In this document: in pieces, positions 40,501 through 53,795 of the stretch
Numbering within the stretch: position 1 is the first letter of the stretch
Layout of the letters: each line of letters opens with the position of its first letter
Origin: Colius striatus
Lineage: Eukaryota > Chordata > Aves > Coliiformes > Coliidae
DNA: 64,000 nt
Direction: 5' to 3'
Assembly: GCF_028858725.1 (NCBI RefSeq)
Contig: NC_084790.1
Span: 5,648,001-5,712,000, forward strand
The notes under the pieces: model-generated
The model's input: only the letters and a program-made list of their open reading frames with translations
Databases searched by the model: none
Told to the model about the DNA's origin: nothing
Position numbers and translations under genes: made by a program

Positions 40501-43500
40501 TAAATACCTTATGTGGAAATTGGTTCCTTATCAACAATATGCAGATTACTTATTAGAAGAGTTTTACTTCCAGGTAAACTGAAGCAATTAAGTGTCTCCA
40601 CATACACATTAGAGATGTGGTTTAACACTAAAGATAATTACACATCTGAAAGACTCCAATGGGTCCATCTTGAAGACAAATTGGTACATTTAGTGGTAAC
40701 ACCTCCCTGTATGGCATGAAAATGGGGGATTGATGAGGAGTGAAAAAGGAAACAAGAACTACTACTTAGGTTACAAGACAAATTCATCAGCCCATGGAAA
40801 CATCAGGAGCAGTTGAAGAGTGTCCTAGATGGGGAGTGTAAGTTAAACCTGAATTCCTGCACCTTTCATGGGAGCAAACCCTGGAAGCCTGTAGCCATCA
40901 ATCATATAACTGAGAAAGGAAACAGATGATCAAACGATGCAAAAATTGAAACTTCAACACCAACGTTCTGTATTTCAACAAGATTTTAAGATGTACCTAA
41001 AGATTGCCTCCGTCTTACATAGGCAAAGAAGTTTTAGAAAGCTTCTGTGGTCTAAAGGCAAGATAAATGTATGAGCTTGGGATACACAGGACTATTTAAT
41101 ATCCCCTGAGTAACTGTTGCTTTTATATCTTCTTTCCTCTGAGATGGCTTGGATAAGCAGGTGGTAGGTAATAAAAGCTATGACAAGATGCTAATGGAAT
41201 AGCTGTGTGCCAGCATGTCATTCGTTAAGCTTTTAAAACAGCCCAAAGGGGACCAAGGTATAAGATTTTAAAGATTTCCTATTATTTGGAAAATACTTCC
41301 AGGCTGGTATGTCAGAGCTTTCTACAGATTTGTGAGGAGTTATACAGAATCATGAGGCAGTTAAATACAGTTTAAATAGATGTTAAACTGCAACATAGCC
41401 ATAGCTCAATACAGCCATCAACCATCAAATGCCTGTCATCAAGTAACATCACTGGTACTTTTACTGCTGTAGCAGGTCATAATGGGAATAAACGGGTAAT
41501 ACCTATCAGTGGCTTTTGCAAACATTACCAGTAAGGAAAAACTTGCTGCTTGCCTTGTTTGGCAAGCAAAAAAAGAAAGGAGGCACATAAAAGGTCACTT
41601 AAATACACCCTCAGAAGTGTGGCTTAGAAACTGGCGTGTGCTCATCCACCTTCACATGCTGAATCACTCCTCTGGCATGGACCAATATTAAACACATTTT
41701 AAAAGGAATCACAGCTGACATAAGGTAAAGTTTCTGAAACCAGAGGGGCACCACTGGTGTTTATTTGCTCGTGAACACTTAGTACTTCACCAGTTCACAC
41801 TTTCTCACTAACAGGCTGCCACCTCTGAACTAGGAGTGAATTGAAAAGCACTGCAGTCAGAGGTTTTAGGAAAACTTTTTGTAAATAGTTTGGGTATCAT
41901 AGTTTTTTTCTGACCAGGAGCAGCAGGGACAAACTTGAAGGTAAAAACATAAATATCAAGGAAACAAAATACAAAATATTACTTTATGGACCCCTGAGAG
42001 CTCATGTACAGTCTGAGAGTCTCTTACGTCCTTGGATATAAATAAAAACCAGCACTTGTCTCTGGAGACAGTTAAGATTAAAGAAAAAGAATACTTCTCA
42101 CCTGATTCACAACCACTTCCATATGAAGACATTTTATCTAAGAACCAGAGCCAGATTGGACCTTTTGAAGTACAGGAAATGTTCTCTTTCCACCATGTTC
42201 TTATAATTACCTCCCGACTTGGCAAGACCAAGGAACCAACGGCTAAAACTATTCTACAAGCAGCTGAGATCTGACTGGAGAGACGTGAGGAATACCAGCT
42301 CAACAAATAATTCTACAAGGGGCCTCAAAATTACTATACTTATGCTAAACAGTCTGTTAATTTCTATTTCTCAAGAAAAACCAACTACCTTTTCACACCA
42401 TTTCTGGTTTACACCAGAAGTTTCCAAGCATATTAGTTCTCAGTGAGTTTTACTCAGCAAAAGCCAGATTACAAAAGTCTGTAAAAGAAGTATATTTTTA
42501 ATTAAATGTTTCAAAAACTGAGGTGGTTGCTTCTTGGACCAGCAACATATCAAACACTATCCAAGAACAGCACAGAGTGCAGAGAAAAGGAGCAGGACAA
42601 AGATAATTGGAACAATAAAACAAGGGGATGAGATAGGGAAGCACAGGAAAAAGACCATTATCTTCCTGCATTCTTCAAAGCATTGGAAAGGACAATGGAA
42701 GGTCTGAATTCTGTGTAAAGGAAGAAAAAGAGAAAGAAGAAAAATGGGCAAGTTAACTGAAAGAGCTAAGTGGAATACAACGCTATCTAGCTAGGATGAA
42801 TAAAAACTTCTCAGATTTTAAAGTATGCACTAAACAGGTTGTCATATCATTCTTCCTACTTGGCATATCGCAGAAGAAAGCAGGGATGTGTAAATCATTC
42901 ACAGGGTCCCAGCTAACAACTGTCACCATCTCCCTCACAGGGCAGGAAGTCTTGCCTAGCTACAAAGGCAGCCTGAAAGTCAGGCACAGTGAACCTCAGA
43001 GGTTACACAAAGTTGCCTAATTATTAACATGGTGGTGTAGATGAGACTGCATCAAGGTAGCAAACAACCTGTGCAATAAAAATAGACTGAGATTAGAAAT
43101 CAACACTTATGAAAGATGGAAGTGACCCATACCAAAATCTACCGAGTCTTCAAAGGAGGCATGGCTTACAAAAGCTTCTGGAACAAATAAATGTGAACAG
43201 TTCTATAATAAGAAGCCAATCATTACTTGGGAAAAAAACCCAAACTATAAAGGAGTAACATGAATGGGATATAAGCAGAGTTAACTGTACCCAAATTAGA
43301 GTGAAGAGTAACTTATGCCAGAAGTTGTTGGTGATTTAAGCTTGAACACTTCCTGAAAAACAGGAGTGTGTGCATTACACCTTCCTCTGTCCTCTGTGCT
43401 CTTACATCCAAACCCGTACCCCGTCGTGTGCCACAAAAACTGATGAACTCAAAATGACACCTGGAGCTTCATTTACAATCTTCGGTCACAAGAGAACAGG

Positions 43501-46500
43501 CTGGAAAATCAACTCAATCATAACCCAGAGAGAAAATGAATCAATTGGCACCCAGTGGAAGACACAAACCAGGCTAAAGGACCTACAGCTTCTCATTTGG
43601 GAGACAGTAACAATCCAGAGAATCTGTTTTCCTTAAAATACAGCACAAAATATCTCTCTCAAAATTGACAGTCTGTGCTCTTCTCTTGATTCCAAGATAC
43701 TATCACTCCAAATTCAGTTTGTAAGTTGCCCCCATTACACCACCAGCATCATTCAGGAACTTGGCTGAGCACTTTCTTTTTATTGCACCTGATAGTTGCC
43801 AAGTACACAACAGAAGGTTCCTTGAGGTTACAACAGGGCCCTCTGGACACTGCATAAAAGGAAGATTTTATTTAAGGCAGGCATGTACACCTTAATTCAG
43901 TTTACTACAGAAAACTCACCAAGTTGGAACTTTCAGAATTACTGGGTTTTTTTGAGATGACAGATCATATTACCTTGAAAAATCATTTTCAACACAGTCA
44001 ATACAATGAAGAGATAGTTATCAGAAAACACACTGAATTTTGACAGTTCACCCGAATTCAATAATAAAAGTTCCACCTTGAGAAATATTCCAAAACTAAG
44101 AGTTTCTTTTACATTCTTGGAATAGTTTTAATTTTTCCTCCTTAAATCAACACTTAAATCAGTTCTAAAAAAAAAAAACAAAGGAAAGGGAAAAAAAAGT
44201 AAAAGGCTTGGTCATCTATCAAAGCTATAATTGCTATGAAGCTATTAAGAGATGGGACAATTGCCAGTGAAACATAATAATTGTAAGGAGAATTACAAGT
44301 TTCACATCTATTCTGTTTGAAAAGAAGCATTCTTGAGCTGTAGACCACCTACCAACCCTTCCCCCTCCTCCCTAAATAACAACAGATCAAAAAGCAAACA
44401 GCTAAGATTAAACCAAGGACAGAGAGAGGAAGTTAGTGGTAAGAAGCAGTCAGGAGTTCTCTAAATAGCATTCTGCTTTTATAAACAATTTCTCCACTTA
44501 AAATTTCTGGTCTTCAGTCATTAAGTCATATTTTTACTGTTCTTCTAAGAGTGCTTCACACCAGTGTTTTAACAGATGCAGAAAACTGTACCCCCTTTCA
44601 TCCAACCCCAATTATGAATTACTAAATGTATATTAGAATTACTGCTACACCAATAAATATAAAAAGTAAATTCCTCCTCAGAAACAAACAAAGCTTTTTA
44701 ACTTTAGAGTTATTGTTGCTTTTAAGCCATCACTCCTACTTTCACCAGGTGTTTGCCTTTTTAACTCTTTCTACTCCAATCTTTAACCCTCTTGAGGTAC
44801 ATCCTAGGAAGCTTACAACTGATCTTTAAGACTGGTTTGGGATTTTTTTTCCTCAGAAGTTAATCTTCCTCAAGATTTTAAAATTCAGATCATAAGTGTG
44901 TTACAAATAAATCCCTTACTTCTTTTTCTCCAAATTCCCCTCCTCATTTCTTTTCTTTTCCCTCCTGCCAAGCCATTCCTGCTCATTGCTCTCCTCTTTT
45001 AGGGAAAAATCTTACAGAAACAATCAGCCTGCCTGACTTCTGTCTTCAATAAGAAACTCTATTTTGGAAAAGAAGGATTTCATTATTGCCCATGAACTCT
45101 CTTACTTTAGATTCTTCCTCACAGGCAAATAGTAAAAAGTATTTTACAGCTTCAGTTTCTACTTGTAGGGTAAATTGTTACCCATTGCTTGTCAAATTAC
45201 TCAGTTGCCAAGTTAGTGATTTTTGTTTCTAAAGGAAAATATTTGCACTTTTATGAAATGTTAAGTCATTTTCCAAATTAAAAGATAAAGACGTGAAAAC
45301 TACTCTTTCCCAGAAAACTTCTTAACACTCTGTGGAAGCCTCTCACCCTCAGAGCAGTCTGGCAGTAGCAGAGGCTCTTCCCCTCTATGTATTGTTTCTC
45401 TCCTCTAAGTCTGACATACTGCTAGAAATACCTCACACCTCTAAAATCCCAACAGATTCCTGGGGAGCTGAAAATAACTGGAAGAAAATGCCTAAGTGGT
45501 ACGAAGTCTAATCAGAAAACAAGCAAAAACTGAAAATTAAGTAGGACTGCATTTTTCAATCCACTGCGGTGAGCCCTGGTCCCAAGCACCGCTAAAGCAC
45601 TCCAAGGGGATCACAGATCTGACCTCTGGCAAACCACCGAGACTACAAACCCCTCTGGAGCCTTTTATTTATATCAACTTTCCAGTAATACAAACATCTG
45701 GTAGTCCTCATATAACATTTTCCAGTTGCCATCTTGTGTTAATATTGCTAAGAGCTTACCAAAACCAACTCGAGCTGAAATGTAGTTTCTGCCACTATTA
45801 TTCTGAAAATGAAGCCTTCATATAATCAATTTGGAGATTACGATCCGTTGCCAAAGCTAGACATCAAAGTGCTGGATTCTTTCACCTACTTGCAATTGCA
45901 GCATGACTTCAAAATGGTGATGAGAATTAGTTTAATCTGCTAAATTTAAGGATCATATGATTGCCAAATTAACCACTCTCACAGTCAGCATGCAAACGCA
46001 GGCTCCTGGAACAGCATGAGAAGAAGTCAACCGCTTGCTTCATTCCAACAGAAAGTTCACTCTGGGACTTTGGAAGCAGGACAGCAAGGTGCATTCTTTT
46101 CACTGCTTTCCGAATGAACGTTGTAACTTGTGTTTTAAGTGTAAAAAAACCAACCAACTTCAAAAGAAGTATCTTGGACACAGGGAACTGATTAGGTGAC
46201 TTTTAATTTTAATGATATAGTATAAGCTGTTGTTTGTGTAAGCTATTTGTTGAATCTTTGAAAAGCAAAGGAAAATGTAAAAGTACAGGAAAATAAATTC
46301 CCAGAAGATATCCACATTTGTTTCCTTATTTACACCAACAAGTCACATCCATAAACCTTGCCGAGCCTCAAAGAAGAAACCAGCTCTTGTTGCTTTTGAT
46401 TTCTTCCTGTCAACTCTTCTGTTCTTATAAAAACTGAAAAAAACCTTTCCTACTATTTTTCCCAGAAACAGTGAAACTCAGTAAGATCCTGGGCAGTAAT

Positions 46501-49500
46501 ATCTATGGAGAAATATGAATTATCTGCTAGCCAAGAAACAACTCTAAATCACACAAGTGGTATATCTTTATTGCCAATACTAGGACTTTTATCACACTTG
46601 CAAGTTTGGTGATCTTGGCACCAATGTGAAGCAATGATGTTGCAAAACATTTCCAGGATACAGCTGAAGTTAATTGACTGTAATGTTTGTGCTCCCTGAT
46701 TAAAACGATGGGAGTTCAGACAAAAACATTTCATTGTAATCTCACTTGCTAGAAGGTAGTGTTCTGCAAGGCCAAACACAACATGGGACAGCAATTTTCA
46801 AAACTTCTGGACTCAAAAACACCTACACTGACACACTGTCCTTCTTCCCAAGAAGCAGCATGAACAAAAATCACAAACTCACAGGATATAAGAAAATCGT
46901 TTGCCTCTCAAATGAGGTAGTGAAATACTGTTCCCTGAATTTCATTTACTGCCCATAACTGCTTCTAAGAAATTCATCAAACTGATACATGTGTTTTTTA
47001 GGCACAATCTGTTGAGGTTCCATACTTCTACCAAAAAATGCAGCTGAGGAAATGAAGGCACCAATACAGTGTTGATTTGATTTTCAAATTACAAATCAGA
47101 TCTATAAGATCAGGATACTCAGCCTACAATAACCTGCCTTCTATGCATCCGAGGAAGATACCATACAATGTCTTCACTACAAGATAATGGATCCTTTGAG
47201 CAGGGGGGTGGATATGACAACATTCTTTAACAGTTAACACAGTTAATCTGTGGCCATGATTCTGGCCATGTTAACTGAAAACTTTTCCATTCATGCAGTC
47301 AGTGTCTGTTCTGGCCTCTTTATGCAGCAGCATTTGGGAGTCAGCCAGGCATCTTCTCTGCATTGCTATACTGTAGCTTCAGATGACTTGCTGTATTTGT
47401 CTCCACTTGCTCTCCACTCTCACTGCTGAAAGCACGTCTCAAAACTGGGTTGTTAACTGAGCTATTTTTTTTTCTCCAGATAAAGGCAAATTTAAACAAA
47501 ACCATAAAATTATTTCTTCTTCTTAAGAAGAAAGTGAGGCCTCATTAGCTTTAGTATCTGAAATAAAAAAAAACCTTAACAATCTTGGGAAGTCTCCCAC
47601 TAGTAAACCACTGCTATTAAAGTTGCTATACACAATTATAATCTCAGTTACAACTTTGTTGAGCAAATTTCTGCAGAAATGAGAAAAGAATGTGGGTGGG
47701 ACAGTAACTAAAGTCATACTTTACAAAATATACATATTCTTAAATTACTTCCTCATCTGATCAAGTCCCTCAAGCAAACTCCTACTTGTTTGGCTCAAAG
47801 ATCAGCAAGTTTTTCTAGACCACCTTTTGTACCCATGAAAGTTTGTCTAAGCATCAGATGTTGTCACAGCCCTAACAGAGATATAGGTACTTCATACTCA
47901 CTTTGAAGAGAGCTGAACAGTCCTGTTTAAGCCTTGTTCCATGTTTATCATCTTGTCACAAGTACTGTTCCTGTATATTCTTAGTTTAAAAAGTGTGATT
48001 CTTTAAGTTCTGTTTGACATCAAAAGAGATCTTCATTTTTAGTATGCCACATCAGCCTTTTCAGATTCATGCTGTACAGATGTCATTGGCATGTCTGATG
48101 TCAGGAATATGAAAGGCTCTCAACTCTAGCTTAGCTCTATTGACTCAAGAGGGTGACTAGCTAACTCCAAAGCAAAAATAGTGATTCAAAGTACTTTTAA
48201 ACTATCAGTCATCATTTTAAGTACCCTATTGTCTGTAAGTTCACACGGTATGACATGTTTCTGACTAGGTAAGAACTGGTTAGAATTTTAAACCCTGCAG
48301 TAGTTTTCATAAGCAGCATTACTGAACTTGTGAGATTCCTATTAAAAATTTGCATACTTTCAAATGTATATTCTGACTTTTTCTGTAGGCCTGTCTCTTA
48401 AAGGTGTGCACAAGGGCATCCTTTTTTGCTGGGAAATTACGTCTGTTATCAGAAGTTGGATCCATTTTTACAGCACTGACGTTACTGTACATGATTCACA
48501 GCCCAAGTATCACATCAGACTCAATTAAAAATACACAACATACATGTTATAGGTCTAGCAAAAGCCATTTTTCAAGTCCACAGTCACATAATACACCCTA
48601 CTGAATAAGACTCAAAATGCAGGGTAAGAGCTGAACTGAGATTTCAATATTAAAACTTTAACACTATTTTCTCTAGTCAGTGCATCTAAAGTCACTAGTA
48701 TCTTACTAACTCCTACATCAGTGGCCAAAACAATGTTTTCCAGTTAACAGATTTAGTGTTGGAGTGTTTAATCCCTCCCATGGTCCTGACTTCACAAACT
48801 CTCTGGATGTCTAATGATTCATGGACTTGTCAGGCCAGCTATACCTCACAGAAGCCAACAGTGCAACTCCTGCCTGTAGCCAAAGGATTTACTCACAGTA
48901 TAAAAACGAACTCATAAGTCTTTTCCAGGCACTTGCTACACAGTCAGTGGTTCTGCATCCTTTCAGTCCTAAAAATGTGGAGGTAAAATCAGCTAAACAA
49001 AACCCCCACGAGTTACACTTCTAGGGAGCTACACATTTCCCAGCTATGTAAATCAGCAAAAGAAATACAGACCTTCAGAATCACTCAACTCCTTCCTCCC
49101 AAAACACTCCTACAGAGTTCAGGAGAGGGACAGTTAACAAGACAGCACAGTAAAAAGAGGTTCTAATATATTTACAGATACAGTTTCTGAAAAACAACAT
49201 CTCTTTTGCCTTCTCAAAGGTACAAACATTTAAGTGTCATGCTAATTTCCCTTACTGCTGTGCATTTCTGGAACTTGGAACATATGCTTTAAGGGGTGTC
49301 TCAATCACAAAGTACATGGCACAATGCAGCTTATGGACTGAGAATCAAGAAGCAACATCTTCAAAAAAGGTTTTTTGTTGGGTTTTTTTTTTGGTTGGTT
49401 GGTTGGTATTGGTTTTGCTCTATAAAAAAAACCCCACATTTTTGTTGCATTTCTTCTCTTTGCTGAGTAGGAAACACGAGAAGTCAGAGGTTGGAGGAAT

Positions 49501-51508
49501 ACAGCAAAATCTTACATAATACTCTAATCGTGCAGAAAATCGAGCCAAAGCCAGGAGGGGAGAAGGAATTTTACAAAACTACTTAGGAACTAAGAATGCC
49601 ATCAATAACACACCAGCAGCTCCTGATCATACAAGAAATAGATAAGTCTCGTGGCTTTACGCCCAATTTAGCAAAAATAATGTCCAGGAAAAATTGAAAC
49701 AAGATAACTTCAAGCTTCAACTTTACAGGTCCATACTGAGACAAGCAGTGGAACAGCAATGAAACCCTATGAGTAAAAAGATAAACAGAAGTGTGTGCCA
49801 AGAATAAAGCTGGTAAGTCCCTCTTATTGTAAACTGGATTGGTAACTAGAAAAAAAAAAAAAAAATCACACAGGGCAACAAATTCAGTTCACAGTACATA
49901 CTGAACACTAGGTCTGTCTAGAGGCTCAGCTACAGTTCAGAGATTAACCCTAAACCTTCCCCTACACTGGTCAAACTGGCTCAGTAGAAACTGACTGAGA
50001 GAGGACTTTGGGGAGTGGAAAAGTTTCTGATATTTATCAGGCCTATCAATCTGAAACTATTGCCAGCACTGGTACTGCCTCCATCAGCAAATTAAAAGAT
50101 CAGTTAGACATGAAAAGGTATTTTTTAGGCACTTCACCGTGTTCTGTGCCATCAGTGATGGTGCTGCTCACTCAACAAGACCATATGTCAGACCAAAACC
50201 CTTTCCATTTTAACTCCCACCCTGACCTGTACCTATGTGTAAATCCTGGAGGTTTCAAGCAGGAAACACATTTAGTTTCACAACAGTGGTACCTATACAC
50301 AAGTAAACTAGTGTATCAGAATTTATAGTAGTTTCTAGGATCTACTAGGTAGGTACAGTTTCATACTACTGTCCTCTATTGATATAGTGACAGGATGACA
50401 GCTTGCAGTGTATTTCTGTCACGTTGTCTTCACCTTGATGCCCATCCACGACAAAGTACCACTAAGGAAAAAAACTCAAACTTTTTTTTCTCTAGGTCAC
50501 AATGAAACAAGTGACAAAACGAAACCAAATCATTCTGGGCTTCTGGTTAGAAAATGTTACTGAAGAAGAAGCAGGCCAGTCGTATGTTTTACTTAGCTAA
50601 TTTAGAGTTTTTTTAATAACCAGAGAGTTCTATTTTATAAAGCATAAAGAGTAGTGTAATTCTTCAGACTTTTATAGGGCTTCATATCAAGCCACCCAGT
50701 CATAAACACTTAGAACTCTAAGGATGAAGGAAAAAAAAGGAAATCAACAATGAGTACTCTTTTGCATGATGTCACAATGATGCTCTACAATCACAAATGT
50801 AAACAATATTAATAAGGCCGAGTTAAGGAAAAATTACAACAAGTAATCTTACCTTCCACATTTTTCTACCCTCTAAAACCTCCTGTCACATAAAAGACAA
50901 TTCCCTTTCACAAGCAGCTTGAGAAACACTACAGGAATAATACTTTACCTTTATAACACCATCTATCACTAATTAAGACAATGCTTGTAGCACGCACTAG
51001 CATTCTGCTATCAGATCGCATTAGTGACACACTTAACTGTGAAAGGGAATCCTTTTGCTTTTCCATACTGCATGATGATGCACCATTTCCTTTACACACC
51101 ACTACAGGCCTGAGACACAGCTAAGAAATGCCAGCACTGACCCCAGACACCTCGGGGTCTAATTCACATGAGCCCAAGTTCCCTCCTGATTTAGCAACGT
51201 GCCTCAAAGCCCTTAGTGGCAAGGCCACAACCTGTCATCCCTTACTTGGTTATGTTGTTAGTCATCTCAACTTTGCCACTTCAGCTCTCATTTCCTTTCT
51301 CCCACTCGTGTTTCCACAGTCAGCTCCAGACAACCCGCTGAACCCCTACCCCTGCCTGGGGATCTGTCTCCAGGAATCACATAGCTAGGCCTCCCCACAA
51401 CTTCTCCCCGCCGCACCTTTCCCCTCCTCAGGCCCTGCTCCCTCCCTCGCACCCGGCTCTCCAGCCGAGCTACCCATCCCTCTCTCAACTCCAACCCACA
51501 GCCCTTAC
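37585..51508 (-). other. SPOP: SPOP 5'UTR intron(s), ~13.9 kb
   Basis: It lies between the predicted acceptor at 37585 and the CpG-island donor at 51508. It is AT-rich, with many short open frames of no recognisable family and no CR1 or LTR that I could identify. A short (TTGG) run is at about 49391-49416. Additional non-coding SPOP exons may lie here but cannot be called by eye. Confidence 0.6.
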
Positions 51509-51800
51509 CTCCTGGCCCGATGAGTGACTCCCACTGTCGGAAGAAGCCCCGTTCGGTGGCAGACTGGGACGCCCGACAAGCCCCTGTCCCAAGCAGGTGC
51601 GGCGGGTGGGGATGGCGCCCCGGACTCCGTCCCCCGCTCCGCTGGCAGCCCCCTTAGGAGAACACCCGTAGCTGGAGATCACTATTTGGCAGCATGTCTT
51701 CCTACTCCGATTCCCCCAAAGCCGATGTAGAGGCTCATTATCGCGCAAGTCCCCGCAGCAGCGCTCAGCGCAGGCGCCGACCTGCCGAACGGGCAGGATA
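51509..51800 (-). other. SPOP: Presumed SPOP first (non-coding) exon
   Basis: On the minus strand an excellent donor, CAGGAG followed by GTAAGG, lies at 51508 inside the CpG island upstream of SPOP. This is the best candidate for the 3' end of exon 1. The 5' limit is not visible and 51800 is nominal. A stretch at about 51660-51745 is far less GC-rich than its surroundings and holds an 18-codon upstream ORF (51738-51682). Inference from splice signal and position only. Confidence 0.5.
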
Positions 51801-52620
51801 TGGCCGTTCCCAGCGCTCCCCTCCCGGCCGCGCACGCGCGGCGCGCTCCTGACACCGCCTTCCCCAGCTGCGCGCCCCCCCCCGCGCGTAACCGCCGCGC
51901 ACGCGCCCTGCCCCTCGCGCAGGGTCCCACCGCCGCCGGCCCGCGCAGGCGCCGTCGCTTCCGCGCGCCCCGCTCCGCTGCGCATGCGCGCCCGGCTCTC
52001 CCCCGACAGCCCGCTCACTAGCTGGCAGCGCCGTGGCGCATGCGCCGTGCGCCTGGGGGCCGCCTCAAGTGTCGCAGCTCACGTTGTGGCAAAGAGCCAC
52101 TCCTGTCGCATTGCCATTGAAACAGCCGCCGGGGCGGGGGGAGGGGGCATGCCCGTGCGGGTCTTTCACTTCCCGGTCGTGCGGCAGGGCCGCCCCAGCA
52201 ACAACGGAGACCTGCCCCACGTAACACCTCGCAGAGGCAAGCGGCGGGGGGGTGCGTGCGACGACACAACCTTCCCCCCGTACCTGCGGAGGCTGGCGGT
52301 CCTCGCCCGAGTCCTTTTGCTTCTGTTCCCTCGCACGGCCCCTCTCACCTCACCTGAGGAGGCCACCGCTGCCTGCCGTGCCCCTGCGGCCTCCTCACTC
52401 GGCCCTACCCTGACACACGGCGGCTCGCCACCACACCCGACGGTCGCCAGGGGAGCTGTGACGCAGCACTGCGCGTGCGCGGGGCGGGGCGCGCGGGAAG
52501 GCGCGAAGGGCGTCGACTGAGGGGGCGCGCGGCCGCGGCCTCGCGGCGCCGGTGGGAAGCGGCTCCTGGGCTCACCCCGCGCCTTCACGTCCTGCCCGGG
52601 ACGCTTTCTCTGCCGTTGCG
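51540..52620 (-). promoter_or_regulatory. SPOP: CpG-island promoter of SPOP with NRF1-type sites
   Basis: About 1.1 kb of very high CpG density. Two NRF1-like palindromes are present: TGCGCATGCGC at 51979-51989 and the perfect GGCGCATGCGCC at 52035-52046. Related GCGCAGGCGCCG and CTGCGCGTGCGC motifs are near 51770, 51945 and 52470. A GTGACGCAG CRE/AP-1-like site at about 52459 and GC boxes are also present. There is no TATA box. This is a housekeeping-type, probably bidirectional promoter. A second possible minus-strand donor (CCGCAG followed by GTACGG, about 52280) may mark an alternative first exon. Confidence 0.75.
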
Positions 52621-52664
52621 TGGAAGGTTGGGGCTCGGGGAGCTGTGGGTTTTATTTTCGGTTT

Positions 52665-53125
52665 TGTAGAGTCATTACAGTTGTAAAAGACCTTTAAGAT
52701 CATTAAATGCAGCTGCTAACCTCACACTGCAATCACTAAGCCGTGTCCTTCAGCCGCGCCTCGTTTTCAACACCTCCGTCTCCCTGGGCAGCCTGGGACG
52801 GTGTCTGACAACCTTCTCAGTGAAAAAGTTCTTCCTCCAATCGAAACCTGCCCTGGTGCAAACTGACGTCATTCCCTCTTGTTCTGTTGCTCATTACTGG
52901 GGAGCAGAGACTGTCTCCCGCCTCCCTGCAACCTCCATTTGGGCAGCTGTAGAGAGTCAACATGTCTCCTGTCAGCTTCCAAACTAACACCACCAGTTCC
53001 CTCAACCGCTCCTCATCAGACTTGTGCCTCAGACCCTTCACCAGCTTCATTGCCCATCCCTGGGCAGTGCTGCAGCACCTCAATGTTGTTCATGCAGTGA
53101 GGGGCCCAAAATTGAACGCCTCCAC
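52665..53125 (-). mobile_element. CR1 LINE 3' fragment (~460 bp)
   Basis: Reverse-complement CR1 order: gtcattacagttgtaaaaga and cctttaagatcattaaatgc, then ccctgggcagcctgggacgg, gaaaaagttcttcctccaat, tgttgctcattactggggag, cagtgctgcagcacctcaat. It begins just outside the CpG island. Confidence 0.9.
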
Positions 53126-53737
53126 CTTCACCCAAGGAGAAGGTGTTAGGAGAGGTGAGAGAGGGTGCACGTTTCTCTTGCTGTGGTGGCAGGGCCTGGT
53201 CTCACCATTCCTTTTAGGGCTGGGCTTAATGTCATGTAGAGAAAATGCAAGCAGTTCTCCTTTCTCCCCGTCAGGGTGGGTTGTGGGCCACTTCAGTGCA
53301 TGGGTCACCAGCGCTTGTGAAGAATGGCTCCCCACACTGTGCACCATGACAATTTCTTGCCAAGTTTCAGGGTGACTGGTGGGGTTTTTCCTCAAAGCAC
53401 AGCATTTATTTTAGCCTTTGAGTAATAAGTATAAAGCAAACATGCTTTATGTCAGTCATTCAGGGGTCTAGATCAAAAGCTTAAAGAAAGGAGACCTTAT
53501 AGGCCAGTCTACCTACAAAGGGGTTATCAAGGAAATGGAGCAGAGGCTTTGTAGTGGTACATGGCAGGAGGATGAGAAACAAAAGTAAACAGATTGAGAC
53601 TGGGTATATGGATTTATTTCAGCGTGACGGTAGATCAGCGTTTGCACAGGTTGCTCTGAGCCTGTGGAGGTTCTCAGGGCTTGATTAAATAAAGCTATGG
53701 CAAACTTGTCAGATCTCACAGATAACCCTTCTTTTCA
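53126..53737. other. Spacer between CR1 fragments
   Basis: No gene or repeat recognised. Confidence 0.4.
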
Positions 53738-53795
53738 CAGGTTGGACCAGATGACAACCTGAAGTCCCTTCCAATCCGATTTATCCTGTGATGCT
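53738..53795 (+). mobile_element. CR1 LINE extreme 3' end
   Basis: Short plus-strand tail: ggttggaccagatgacaacc, tgaagtcccttccaatccga, then cctgtgatgc. Only the last ~60 bp of a CR1 remain. Confidence 0.75.

Noticed and set aside
51485-52588. Several 130-180-aa open frames on both strands
   Set aside because: CpG-island composition removes stop codons. The frames are Arg/Ala/Pro-rich and unlike any family, and this is the SPOP promoter region.
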